Assembly (NCBI GenBank): GCA_905182555.1
Contig: CAJJBX010000011.1
Location: 30,413-94,412, forward strand
DNA length: 64,000 nucleotides
From: an uncultured Ilumatobacter sp.
GTDB lineage: Bacteria; Actinomycetota; Acidimicrobiia; Acidimicrobiales; Ilumatobacteraceae
Direction: 5' to 3'
The translations under genes and the position numbers were made by a program. The notes below the pieces were generated by a model. It saw only the letters and a list, made by a program, of their open reading frames with translations, was not told the DNA's origin and ran no database searches. Positions 8,487 to 16,386 of the stretch are shown piece after piece; positions within the stretch are counted from its first letter, which is position 1, and every line of letters begins with the position of its first letter.

Positions 8487-9180
8487 TCAGCGTGGGCGAC
8501 GTTGGGGACTTGAGCGGTCGTTGATGTTTGCAGTGCCGGCAACAAATGCCTGGCTACAGCCCGTCAGCGCCTCGTTCCTATTCTGCAAGTAGGGCCGCAG
8601 ACGCGCAAACGTTTCGTCCATCTCGACGCTGAAACGTTCGGCGATAGTCCCTTTTGCTCGATTGCAATCCGACTCGTCAAGGCGTGCGAAAGGTGCCGTT
8701 TGCGAATCGCTGCATCGCGGCCGGCCTGATCCTGAATAATCACCACCGTGGCGACGTCGGCGAGCGCCTGGGCGCTAGCAACATCGCATCGGTCAAACCG
8801 CCATCGCCTCGCAGAAACATGTTCAGACGGCCAATCGCTCGATTCTGCAGACGCATTGGCACCGCACATCGACGCAAAACCTGCTTCCGTGCGCTCTTTA
8901 CTGAACCGAGGCCACGGCGAGTACAGGTTGAGATTGGAGTACCCGATGACTTCACCGGTCTGGAAGCAATCCAGGAACGGACCTTCGTCGTTCTGAATCT
9001 GACAGAGTTCCAAAAGCCCGATCGCGTCAGTTGAGGAACCAATGACGCTCAGGCAGTCATCGCTCTCCGCCAGCAGGACTCACGCTGCGGCGGCGCCGAG
9101 CAGCGTGACCACTTCCCCGCAGGCGGCCCATTGTAAAACGGCCGACGCCAAGTGGCCGGGCTACCGGCCCGGATTGGGCA
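8487..9180 (-). pseudogene. GAF-ANTAR regulator, multiply disrupted
   Basis: Pieces of a GAF domain followed by an ANTAR RNA-binding domain can be followed across changing frames. They read, in order: LLGAAAA, an in-frame TGA, VLLAESDDCLSVIGSS, LLELCQIQNDEGPFLDCFQT, then in a second frame CAVPMRLQNRAIGRLNMF. The first frame returns with VASAQALADVATVVIIQ and SRIAIEQ. A third frame gives KGTIAERFSVEMDETFARLR and NRNEALTGCSQAFVAGT to the stop at 8487. GAF-ANTAR proteins act as transcription antiterminators in actinobacteria. At least three frameshifts plus a nonsense codon argue for a pseudogene, or very poor local consensus. Confidence 0.75.
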
Positions 9181-9226
9181 CAGCTTGAGACTTCCGAAAC
9201 ACACCAGCGGACGTCCCCGGACCAAT

Positions 9227-9322
9227 TGGCGGAGATGGACGGGAATCGAACCCGCCGGACGGGGATCGCCCGTCCCAACCGCTTTGAAGGCGGCGGAGCC
9301 CACCAGGTACCCGGACATCTCC
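9227..9322 (-). tRNA. selC: tRNA-Sec (UCA)
   Basis: The minus-strand sequence folds as a selenocysteine tRNA. The acceptor arm pairs GGAGATG with CATCTCC, followed by an encoded GCCA end. The anticodon stem CCGC/GCGG carries loop CTTCAAA with anticodon TCA. A long GC-rich variable arm follows, then the T-loop GTTCGATTC. At about 96 nt it has the expected extended length. It reads UGA as selenocysteine together with SelA and SelB, which are encoded 37 kb away at 46.7-49.7 kb. The GAF-ANTAR remnant lies just downstream on the same strand. Confidence 0.93.
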
Positions 9323-9348
9323 GTCTTCGACATTAGCTGTCGCGCGGC

Positions 9349-9397
9349 GAACTCGGAACACCCAGCAGTGCTTTCCACCCAAAATTGTCCCAAGTTC
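9349..9397. repeat. imperfect inverted-repeat element, copy A
   Basis: GAACTCGGAAC at the left and GTCCCAAGTTC at the right form an imperfect inverted repeat about 49 bp long. It shares its order of motifs (AGCAG, TTTCC, GTCCC, AGTTCACC) with a second element at 9591-9639. It lies 27 bp upstream of tRNA-Sec in its transcription direction, within the 414-bp gap before the Tad cluster, which holds no other recognisable gene. Confidence 0.6.
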
Positions 9398-9590
9398 ACC
9401 CTGGCCAGCCCAGAGCGACCTGCTGCCAACCGCCCGCTCGCATAGTATTGAAAGTGTTATGCCGTAGGAGCAAAACATACGACGCTTGGGCGTGCTGACC
9501 GCGTTCCCTCCAAGCCGTTCGCCTCCCATGCTTTATCGGACGTGCTCAGCGAACTCGTGCCGCTCGCGTCCAGCTGACCACGGGCGCAAG

Positions 9591-9639
9591 AAACTCGGGA
9601 CAGAAAGCAGCGTTTCCCGCCCGGATTCGTCCCGAGTTC
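9591..9639. repeat. inverted-repeat element, copy B
   Basis: A perfect 10-bp inverted repeat (AACTCGGGAC at 9592-9601, GTCCCGAGTT at 9629-9638) encloses 27 bp. It resembles copy A at 9349 along most of its length. It ends about 100 bp before the first Tad gene. An operator or repetitive element are both possible. Confidence 0.6.
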
Positions 9640-9736
9640 ACCGCGAGAGCGCGACTCTCTGTGTGGGCCCATACTCTGCTGCCACCGACTCCCTCCATGT
9701 CACTCAGCCCAACCGCCACGTCGGCAGGGAGAACAC

Positions 9737-10402
9737 ATGGTCACGCTCTGTTGGGCCGTCAAAGGCGGTTCGGGAACCACCGTTGTCACGTCAACGCTCG
9801 CACTCGAATCCACGCGGCCCGCGCTGCTCGTGGACCTCGACGGCGAGATCGACACGATGCTCGGGCTCCCCGAACCCGACCGTCCCGGCGTCGTTGACTG
9901 GCTGCTCGGCGACGGGCCGCCGACGCAACTCGACGACCTACTGATCGACATCGATGACACCACCTTCCTCCTGCCGTGCCGGCTCGGGGGAACTGACGGG
10001 CCAACGGCATCGATGCCGTTGCCGTTGCCAGAACGATGGGCCGTGCTCCTCACCTGGTTCGCCGAATGGGAGGCACACTCTGGCGGCGAGGTCTGGATCG
10101 ACGGCGGGACCGGCACGCCTGCAACTGCATTGGCGAGTGGCGTCGAGCAGCGCTGGCTCGTCAGTCGCGCGTGCTACCTCTCATTGCGGCGAGCGGCCCG
10201 ATCCCCCATCCGCCCGACGGGCGTGTTGTTTGTGAGCGGACACGGTCGACAGCTGCGTCCAAAGGACGTTGAACGATCCGTCGGTGCGCCGATCGTTGCG
10301 ACGATCGCCGAGGACCCACGCATTGCCCGGGCCGTTGACTCAGGCCTCCTCGCGAGCCGGCCTCCACTCATCATTCGCAAGAGTCTCCGAGAGATCACGT
10401 GA
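9737..10402 (+). CDS. TadZ/CpaE-like ParA-family ATPase
   Basis: The 221-residue product starts almost at its nucleotide-binding motif (CWAVKGGSGTTVVTSTLA), a deviant Walker A as in ParA/MinD proteins. A second motif, ALLVDLDGEID, follows at about residue 30. It lacks the receiver-like N-terminal domain found in many CpaE proteins. As the first gene of a Tad (Flp) pilus cluster, it most likely positions the pilus machinery at the cell envelope. The next gene starts 15 bp after its stop. Confidence 0.75.
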   Translation: MVTLCWAVKGGSGTTVVTSTLALESTRPALLVDLDGEIDTMLGLPEPDRPGVVDWLLGDGPPTQLDDLLIDIDDTTFLLPCRLGGTDGPTASMPLPLPERWAVLLTWFAEWEAHSGGEVWIDGGTGTPATALASGVEQRWLVSRACYLSLRRAARSPIRPTGVLFVSGHGRQLRPKDVERSVGAPIVATIAEDPRIARAVDSGLLASRPPLIIRKSLREIT

Positions 10403-10417
10403 GCGGCCAACTGCTCA

Positions 10418-11593
10418 ATGCGACGGCGACGGCAACGGCACGCAACGGCAACGGCAACCACTGCCAGCACGTCGTCGACGCCGGACCCTGTGGCCGACAT
10501 CTGTCTGCGAATCAACAACGTTGAAGGCGACGTCGTTCAGGCCGCGCATGTCGAAGCACGTCACGTCGCACCACTGGCAACCACCGACGAGCAACGTCGC
10601 CTGGCGGAGGCAGCTATCGCTCGCCTCACGGGCCTCGGTGAACTCGATGAATGGGTCAGCGACGTCACCGTCGACGAAGTGCTGGTCAACGCCGACAACC
10701 ACATCTGGATCGATCGGGGCGGTGAACTGCTGAGAGTCGGCACGCTCAGCAGCCAGCCGCTCGGAAATATCATCGAACGGATCCTTGCGCCGATCGGCCG
10801 GCGTCTCGACCTGACCACGCCCATTGTCGACGCTCGCCTGGCTGACGGCTCACGGGTGTGCGCTGTCATCGGCCCGGTCGGTGTCGATGGGGCCAGCCTG
10901 TCAATCCGTCGATTTGCACGCTCCGCTCGTCAACTTGCTGCATTCACCGATCCAATCGGGGTCAAGATCCTCATCCAGATCGTCGAGCGGCGTTGCAACG
11001 TCGTTGTGAGCGGCGCCACCTCGTCGGGTAAGACCTCGCTGCTCGCTGCATTGATTGCGGCTCTCCCGGCTCACGAGCGCATCGTCGTCCTGGAGGACAC
11101 TGCCGAACTGCCCATCGGCGCACAGCATGTTGTGCGGCTCGAAGCCCGTCCGCCTGCGCCGGATGGACCCCCTGCGATCGACCTAAACGACCTGGTGCGT
11201 ACCGCACTCCGACTCCGACCGGATCGACTGGTCGTCGGCGAGATCCGTGGGCCCGAAGTGCTGGGCCTCGTACAAGCAATGAACACCGGCCACGATGGTT
11301 CGTTCTCAACGTGTCACGCCAATGGGCCACATGACGCGCTCCTCCGGCTGGAATCGCTCATCTTGCAGGCGGCGCCCACCTGGCCCCTGCCGGCGATTCG
11401 GCAGCAGCTCGCACGGTCGCTCGATGTCGTCGTACACATCAGCCGATCACGCTCCGACGGCAAGCGTCGCCTGGTGTCGATCTGCGAGGTCGGCGTGCCA
11501 AATCACGACGGCGAACCGAGCCTCGTTCCGATTGCTGAACTTCGCACTGGCGAACGCCTCGTGCAAGTCGGCGTGCTGCAGAGCCGGCGATGA
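10418..11593 (+). CDS. TadA/CpaF-family pilus assembly ATPase
   Basis: The 391-residue secretion ATPase belongs to the VirB11/CpaF family. The N-terminal domain contains DEWVSDVTVDEVLVN. The RecA-like core has Walker A GATSSGKT at residues 199-206, an Asp box (VVLEDTAELPI), Walker B (RLVVGEIRGPEVL) and the His box (NTGHDGSFSTCHAN). It powers assembly of Flp/Tad pili at the inner face of the membrane. Its end overlaps the start of the next gene by 4 bp, so the cluster is probably one operon. The Arg/Thr-rich first 20 residues may not be translated. Confidence 0.92.
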   Translation: MRRRRQRHATATATTASTSSTPDPVADICLRINNVEGDVVQAAHVEARHVAPLATTDEQRRLAEAAIARLTGLGELDEWVSDVTVDEVLVNADNHIWIDRGGELLRVGTLSSQPLGNIIERILAPIGRRLDLTTPIVDARLADGSRVCAVIGPVGVDGASLSIRRFARSARQLAAFTDPIGVKILIQIVERRCNVVVSGATSSGKTSLLAALIAALPAHERIVVLEDTAELPIGAQHVVRLEARPPAPDGPPAIDLNDLVRTALRLRPDRLVVGEIRGPEVLGLVQAMNTGHDGSFSTCHANGPHDALLRLESLILQAAPTWPLPAIRQQLARSLDVVVHISRSRSDGKRRLVSICEVGVPNHDGEPSLVPIAELRTGERLVQVGVLQSRR

Positions 11594-12354
11594 GCGTCGT
11601 CTTCAGCGCCTCCACTCTGGTTGCTGTCATGGCTGGTCTGTTGGCTGGCTTGTTATGTCCTGCGATCTTCGCCTCGGTAGCGATGCGCGCATGCAATCCG
11701 CCACGCCGCGCGCCCCTGCCAACGACCCGTGTCCGCCCGCACGGGATCGTCACGTTGGCAACGACTTGTCAGGCACGATGGGTTGAGAGGCGAATGGCAC
11801 ACACCACCATCTCGCCTGGTGCGGTTGCAGAGTGGTGCGATGCGCTCGCCCGTTCGCTCCGCGCCGGCACCACCTTGAGCTCCGCCCTGATGAGCATCGA
11901 ACCCGCCGACCCGGCGCTCGCTCATCGATCCCAGTCCGTTCGACAGGCCCTCGGGCGAGGAGCAATTGTCTCCACTGCGGTGATCGGCCTCCGTCCCGAT
12001 CCCGCGTCGCGACCTCAGCGACAGTCACCCCACCTGGCACTGGCCGCTGCGGTCTTGACGACCTCGGGCAGCATCGGCGGACCAGCCGCCGCATCGCTCG
12101 ATCGACTTGCCGGAGCGCTGCGGCTCCGTGTAGCCGACGGGCAAGAGCGTTCGGCGCACAGTTCCCAAGCGCGGCTCAGTGCGCACGTTTTGACGTTCGT
12201 CCCGCTCACCTTGCTTGGCTTGTTGGCCGCGACCGACTCCGATGTTCGAGCTGTGCTCAGCCAACCAACTGGCATCGCCCTCGTGTCGATCGGTCTCGCT
12301 CTGAACCTTGTCGGCTGGTGGTGGGTGCGTTGCATTGTCACCACCCGGGCATGA
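11590..12354 (+). CDS. TadB-like inner-membrane platform protein (T2SSF domain)
   Basis: The 254-residue membrane protein has an N-terminal hydrophobic segment (VAVMAGLLAGLLCPAIFA), a cytoplasmic region typical of the T2SSF domain (VAEWCDALARSLRAGTTLSSAL) and two hydrophobic segments at the C-terminus (LTFVPLTLLGLLA and ALVSIGLALNLVGWWW). It corresponds to TadB, one of the two platform proteins on which Flp pili are assembled. It overlaps the ATPase gene by 4 bp and is followed after 1 bp by the TadC-like gene. Confidence 0.8.
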   Translation: MSVVFSASTLVAVMAGLLAGLLCPAIFASVAMRACNPPRRAPLPTTRVRPHGIVTLATTCQARWVERRMAHTTISPGAVAEWCDALARSLRAGTTLSSALMSIEPADPALAHRSQSVRQALGRGAIVSTAVIGLRPDPASRPQRQSPHLALAAAVLTTSGSIGGPAAASLDRLAGALRLRVADGQERSAHSSQARLSAHVLTFVPLTLLGLLAATDSDVRAVLSQPTGIALVSIGLALNLVGWWWVRCIVTTRA

Positions 12355-12355
12355 C

Positions 12356-13099
12356 ATGTTGATCCTCCTCCCGACCGTGGCGACCCTCCTGTGTGTACTG
12401 GTCGCGGCCGAAGGAGCCAAGCAGATCTCGGGCCCGAGGCGGGGTCCAGCCCCAACCCTGCAGGAAGTTTCGCCCGCAACGCCATCGCCTCGGCTCGGGC
12501 GCACGCATCGGCACCGTCTCGGCCGGGTGTGTCTGGGGGTTGTCGGGGTCGCGGCCGTCGGTCCCATCCCCGCCGCGATCCTCACAGTTGTTGGCTTTGC
12601 AGCAGTGCGCACGCGGGCGCTGCTCGCCGCTCGATCAGCCACCAGTGCCCAGATTGCCGCGCTCCCGGATGCCATCGACGCCTTCGTCTTCCTCGTGCAC
12701 GCCGGCCTCACCCCGCAACTCGCCATCGAACGCCTCGTCAACGCAGCGCCGCCGATTACCCAACCAGCATTCGCCGAAGTCGTCCACCGCACCCGGCGAG
12801 GCGAAGCATTCGCCGACGCGCTCGCCGCGCTCACCCCCCACTTCGGCGCCAGTGCTCTCGCGTTCGTTGACCTCGTTGCAGCCTCAAGCCGTTACGGGCT
12901 CCCGATGGCCGATGTCCTCACTCAACTCTCGGTGGAAACCCGCGCAACTCGACGGCGCCTCGACGAAGCAGCGGCTCGCGCTCTGCCGGTCAAGCTGTCG
13001 TTTCCGCTGGTCGTTTGCACCCTGCCCTCGTTCGTCTTGCTCGCCATCGCCCCTGCGGTGCTGGCAGCCCTCTCGTCACTCGGCAACAACGCCTGGTGA
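12356..13099 (+). CDS. TadC-like inner-membrane platform protein (T2SSF domain)
   Basis: The product is about 247 residues. It has an N-terminal membrane anchor (MLILLPTVATLLCVLVA), another hydrophobic pair around GVVGVAAVGPIPAAILTVVG, and a T2SSF core (ALPDAIDAFVFLVHAGLTPQ). A C-terminal membrane hairpin ends it. It is the second platform protein of the Tad system. The ATG at 12356 is chosen because it follows the upstream stop by one base and gives a proper membrane anchor; the 16-codon upstream extension overlaps tadB. Confidence 0.8.
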   Translation: MLILLPTVATLLCVLVAAEGAKQISGPRRGPAPTLQEVSPATPSPRLGRTHRHRLGRVCLGVVGVAAVGPIPAAILTVVGFAAVRTRALLAARSATSAQIAALPDAIDAFVFLVHAGLTPQLAIERLVNAAPPITQPAFAEVVHRTRRGEAFADALAALTPHFGASALAFVDLVAASSRYGLPMADVLTQLSVETRATRRRLDEAAARALPVKLSFPLVVCTLPSFVLLAIAPAVLAALSSLGNNAW

Positions 13100-13133
13100 C
13101 CGGCCGTTCCTGCACACTCCTTTGGAGGCACCC

Positions 13134-13397
13134 ATGCCACACCTCGTCTTGACCTGCTATCTCTGCATCACTACCGCATCTCTTACGCTGACCGACCAAC
13201 TCGACGCTCCGGGCGAGCAACGTCGGTCGCGCTGTAGAGGCGATCGCGGGCAGGCAACCACCGAATACGCACTTGTCTTGCTCGCTGCTGCTTTGGTTGC
13301 TCTCCTGGTCGTCGCCTGGGCCACCGCCGGCGGCGGGGCGGCTCGCATAAGTCGCCTGTTCAACGCAGTGATCGATGCCGTGATCAGCAACGTCTGA
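13134..13397 (+). CDS. Flp-type pilin-like small membrane protein
   Basis: The 87-residue product contains a short cytoplasmic part and then GQATTEYALVLLAAALVALL, a single hydrophobic helix preceded by the T-E-Y pattern of Flp pilins and DUF4244-type proteins. A short C-terminal helix follows (ISRLFNAVIDAVI). In Flp pilins a prepilin peptidase cuts just before this helix. No peptidase gene is seen in the window. The position between TadC and TadE supports a role as the pilus subunit. Its stop overlaps the next start by one base. Confidence 0.7.
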   Translation: MPHLVLTCYLCITTASLTLTDQLDAPGEQRRSRCRGDRGQATTEYALVLLAAALVALLVVAWATAGGGAARISRLFNAVIDAVISNV

Positions 13398-13765
13398 TGT
13401 CAAGGCGCGGACGTAATGACGCCGGCCAGGCCACGGTCGAGTTCGCACTGGCGCTGCCTGTGGTGCTGATCATGATGCTCGGACTCGTCCAGGTCGGTGT
13501 TGCGATCCGCAACGAACTCGCCGTCGAGCTTGCCGCTCGGGAAGGGGCACGCGCTGCAGTCGTGTCAGCCGACCCAAGCGGCGCCGCCAATCGCGCCGCA
13601 CGCCGCTCAGTCGCGTTGCCGCTCGACGTGTCGACGCAGACAACGCCAGATGATGTGGTGGTCACCGTCACCTACACCGATCCAACCGATGTCCCGATCA
13701 TCGGCCGCTTCCTCTGCCCCAGCACACACCAGGCAACAGCAACCATGGCGACCGAGCCCGACTAA
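13397..13765 (+). CDS. TadE-family pilus protein
   Basis: The 122-residue product has the TadE-like N-terminus GQATVEFALALPVVLIMMLG, one membrane helix with the conserved Glu, followed by an extracytoplasmic domain (LAAREGARAAVV and VTVTYTD). TadE proteins are minor pseudopilins of Tad pili. It begins on the last base of the pilin stop codon. This is the last recognisable gene of the cluster; no TadG, RcpC or TadV is present here. Confidence 0.85.
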   Translation: MSRRGRNDAGQATVEFALALPVVLIMMLGLVQVGVAIRNELAVELAAREGARAAVVSADPSGAANRAARRSVALPLDVSTQTTPDDVVVTVTYTDPTDVPIIGRFLCPSTHQATATMATEPD

Positions 13766-13810
13766 CACGATCGGGCGTGATGCCCGGGTCGACGCCGTTA
13801 GCTTGACCGC

Positions 13811-14133
13811 CATGGATCTGCGTGCGACGACGAGCATCGTGGCCGGCGTACCAACCGTTGCTGTCGACGGCGTCGTCGACCTCGGTTTTCACCGCCTTTC
13901 GCGACGCCCTACTGCGCACTGTCCATGCCAACAGCGGCACCCTCGTATTGGCCGACCTCGATGGCGTCGTCGCGCTCGACGATGCCGGCCTCGGGATGCT
14001 GCTTGGTGCAGCAGCCGCGGCGCGACAAGCTGATGGCGACCTCGAGATCGTGTGCACCAACAAGCGACTTCGCACCCGCCTCGAGCGCACCCGCCTCGAC
14101 CAGTCGATCACCGTTCGAGACACCATCTCATGA
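13811..14133 (+). CDS. STAS-domain protein, frameshifted near its start
   Basis: The ATG at 13811 reads MDLRATTSIVAGVPTVAVDG and on to VVDLG. The similarity then continues in another frame with VFTAFRDALLRTVHANSG, LVLADLDGVVALDDAGLGML and a C-terminal ERTRLDQSITVRD. This is the pattern of an anti-sigma factor antagonist STAS domain (about 108 residues). The central LDDAGLGML matches the loop that usually carries the phosphorylated Ser, which here is Ala (DDAG), so classic regulation by phosphorylation is doubtful. The break is next to a run of four T near 13886. Its stop overlaps the next start. Confidence 0.65.
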
Positions 14134-14510
14134 CCGAAATCGCTGCTGTCTCCCGCGACGCTCCGATCTTCCACCTCGCACTTCCCGAAGACTGGCAAGG
14201 CGCCTTCGAGACCGGCGAGTACCGCTGGTCGACTCGCGGCCAAACGCTCGATGCAGTTGGATTTATCCACTGCTCGACAGCAGTCCAAATCGAGGCCACG
14301 GCCAATCGCTTCTACGGCGACCTCGCCCATCTGGTGCTTTTAACGATCGACCCCGTCGCCGCCGCCCTCACCTCAGAGGTCCTCTGGGAACCGCCAGCAC
14401 CCGGTGTCGATGAGCTTTTCCCGCACATCTACGGCCCGCTTCCCATCGCCGCTGTCAACATGACCACAATGTGGACCCGCCAAAGCGAGGGCTGGGTTCT
14501 CCTACCCTGA
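14130..14510 (+). CDS. DUF952 family protein
   Basis: The 126-residue product matches the DUF952 pattern. IFHLALPEDWQGAFETGEYR is followed by GFIHCSTAVQIEATANRFY, then a VLWEP segment and LFPHIYGPLPIAAV near the end. The His and Ser residues in FIHCS and PHIYG are strongly conserved in the family, which has an ADP-ribosyl-transferase-like fold but no established reaction. The ATG overlaps the stop of the STAS gene (ATGA), so the two are probably coupled. Confidence 0.8.
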   Translation: MTEIAAVSRDAPIFHLALPEDWQGAFETGEYRWSTRGQTLDAVGFIHCSTAVQIEATANRFYGDLAHLVLLTIDPVAAALTSEVLWEPPAPGVDELFPHIYGPLPIAAVNMTTMWTRQSEGWVLLP

Positions 14511-14555
14511 GTGCGCCGACCGCCGGCACCGAAAGAGCGGCCGTCGCCAGCAAGA

Positions 14556-15110
14556 TCACCAGTGCAGGGTGCCCGGTCCGCCCTTGAACGGGCCGGTCAA
14601 GTTGTTCGTGATCCAGCCACCGTAGAACGAACCGTCGTTGCCGACAACACGTTCGTCGTCAACCCAGCACTCGTCGAACCGCTGCGCGTAGAAAGCCCAG
14701 TGGTCCGCCAATTCGGTGAACGCCGGTGTCGGCGTTCGATATGTCCATGCTGCATCAGCGACCGGATCGAGGGCGTTGACCGGATTGCCGGTGTCGACAC
14801 CGGCAAGATCGACCGATGCGTAAGTGGCCAAGCCCTTCCATTCACAGAGCGTCCGCGTCGCAGATGTAACAAACGAGGAGTCGTCCACGAATTCTGGCGC
14901 AATGTAGTACGCCGGAGGTTGGCTGGTCTCAAGAACTCGCACCACCCGAGGTGCATCGACGATCGTCACGCCTGCGTGGATAACACGGATACGCCACTCG
15001 ACATGCTGAACCAACGGTGGCCGTGGAAAATCCCAGACAGATTCGAACGGCTTACCGTTCGGGGCAATTCCGTCGCGCCGATCTGCCTTCGGTCGTCTTC
15101 TGATAATCAT
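14556..15110 (-). CDS. DUF427 family protein
   Basis: The 184-residue product carries the DUF427 hallmarks. They are ESVWDFPRPPLV near the start, VVRVLETSQPPAYYI in the middle, CEWKGLATYA with its Cys-Glu-Trp-Lys-Gly core, then AFYAQRFDECWVDDERV and the terminal FYGGWITNNLTGPFKGGPG. The family forms a small beta-barrel of unknown reaction, common in actinobacteria. It lies downstream of rsgA on the same strand with a 24-bp gap. Confidence 0.85.
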   Translation of the reverse strand: MIIRRRPKADRRDGIAPNGKPFESVWDFPRPPLVQHVEWRIRVIHAGVTIVDAPRVVRVLETSQPPAYYIAPEFVDDSSFVTSATRTLCEWKGLATYASVDLAGVDTGNPVNALDPVADAAWTYRTPTPAFTELADHWAFYAQRFDECWVDDERVVGNDGSFYGGWITNNLTGPFKGGPGTLHW

Positions 15111-15134
15111 GTCACCCTCCGGCGGCCGGCCCGC

Positions 15135-16221
15135 CTACTGGAACTCAGACTTCTCCGGTGGTTTCTTGCCACCGCGCCGCCTGTCGGCCACCTTCTCACG
15201 TGCACGCTGTTCCTCTTCAAGTTCAGCCTCTTCTGCGATCAGTTTCTCAAGCGCATAGAGCCGCACCGGGGCGAGGTCCCCCGCGCCGATCGCGGCCTGA
15301 ACGGCGCATCCGGGCTCCTGATCGTGCTTGCAATCGCGGAAACGGCACCCATCCATCAGGTCGAACACGTCGGCAAACGCCCGCTCGATGCCGTTGCCCG
15401 ACAACCAGAGGCTCAGTGCGCGAACACCAGGCGTATCGATCAGCCAGCCACCGGTCGTCGAGTCATCGAGAGGGACGAGTTCGGCGGCAACAGTGGTATG
15501 TCGCCCACGCTGATCGCCTTCCCGAACCTCAAATGTCGCTTGCCGCTGGTTGCCAACCAGAGCGTTCACGATCGTTGACTTACCCACGCCGCTCGCACCG
15601 AGGAACGTCAGCGTGCGATTGCCCTGCGGCGTACGCCGCGTGAGCGCTTCGATGCCCTCGCCGGTCACGTCCGCTCGCCAGCAGTACCGGCACCCCGCAG
15701 CGCAGACCTCGGCCAGTCCAGCGCCGATCCGGCGCGGGATCGTCGACCAGGTCGGTCTTGGTCAGGACGACCACGGGCTCGGCCCCCGAGTCGTACGCCA
15801 GACACCAAGCTCGCGTTCGAGACGGCGCGGGCTCGGCGGCGAGCCGAGCGCGTGCACGAGGAACACCACGTCGATGTTCGCGGCCAGCGTGTGCGACACG
15901 GCCCGCATGCCATCGAAGGACGCGCGGCGGGTGAACGCCGAGGTGCGCTCGAGGACGTGTTCGACCCTCTCGCCGTCGTCCGAGACGATACGATCCAGTC
16001 GCCGACCGCGACCTCGGCACCGATGTTGCGCATTCTCGGACCGGTTCGATCGGCGCCGCGGGCCTGAGTCCATCGTGCGAGATCGCCGTGCTCCAGCCCC
16101 GGTCGATGCCGCGACACACGCGCCGGCTGAACACCGCGGGCGCCCAGGTCGCTGCCCAGCGCCTGCTCGAACGCGTCGGTCCAGCCCAGCGCAATCCGAG
16201 CTCAGCAGAGTCGACGGGCAT
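15135..16221 (-). CDS. rsgA: ribosome small-subunit GTPase RsgA, multiply frameshifted
   Basis: RsgA is a circularly permuted GTPase that matures the 30S subunit. The C-terminal half (15135-15668) is intact. It carries the P-loop LGASGVGKST, a WLIDTPGVRAL switch and the zinc-binding CRFRDCKHDQEPGC. The N-terminal half can be read only by changing frame repeatedly: GWTDAFEQALGSDLGARG, then VSDDGERVEHVLERTSAF and AANIDVVFLVHALGSPP, then YDSGAEPVVVLTKTDLVDD, then LAEVCAAG, VPVLLAS and VTGEGIEAL. About six one-base indels in 550 bp leave the amino-acid similarity whole, which suits consensus error better than decay. The ATG at 16221 is a tentative start. Confidence 0.8.
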
Positions 16222-16386
16222 TGCCTGCGAACGTACCTCGTTGCCCCGTGGTCCGCCACACCGAGGAAAGTTCCGCGATCCGAGGACCTTTCCACAATGG
16301 GCTGCACGATGCAGAACTCGATCTCGATTTCCGGCACACTGCCACTCGACAACCCTGCAGCCACCGTCCCCTAGCGAAAGACCCTG

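Noticed and set aside
8860..9110. Selenoprotein reading of the in-frame TGA in the GAF-ANTAR gene
   Set aside because: The TGA replaces a Gly or similar residue in relatives, not Cys, and other frameshifts are present.
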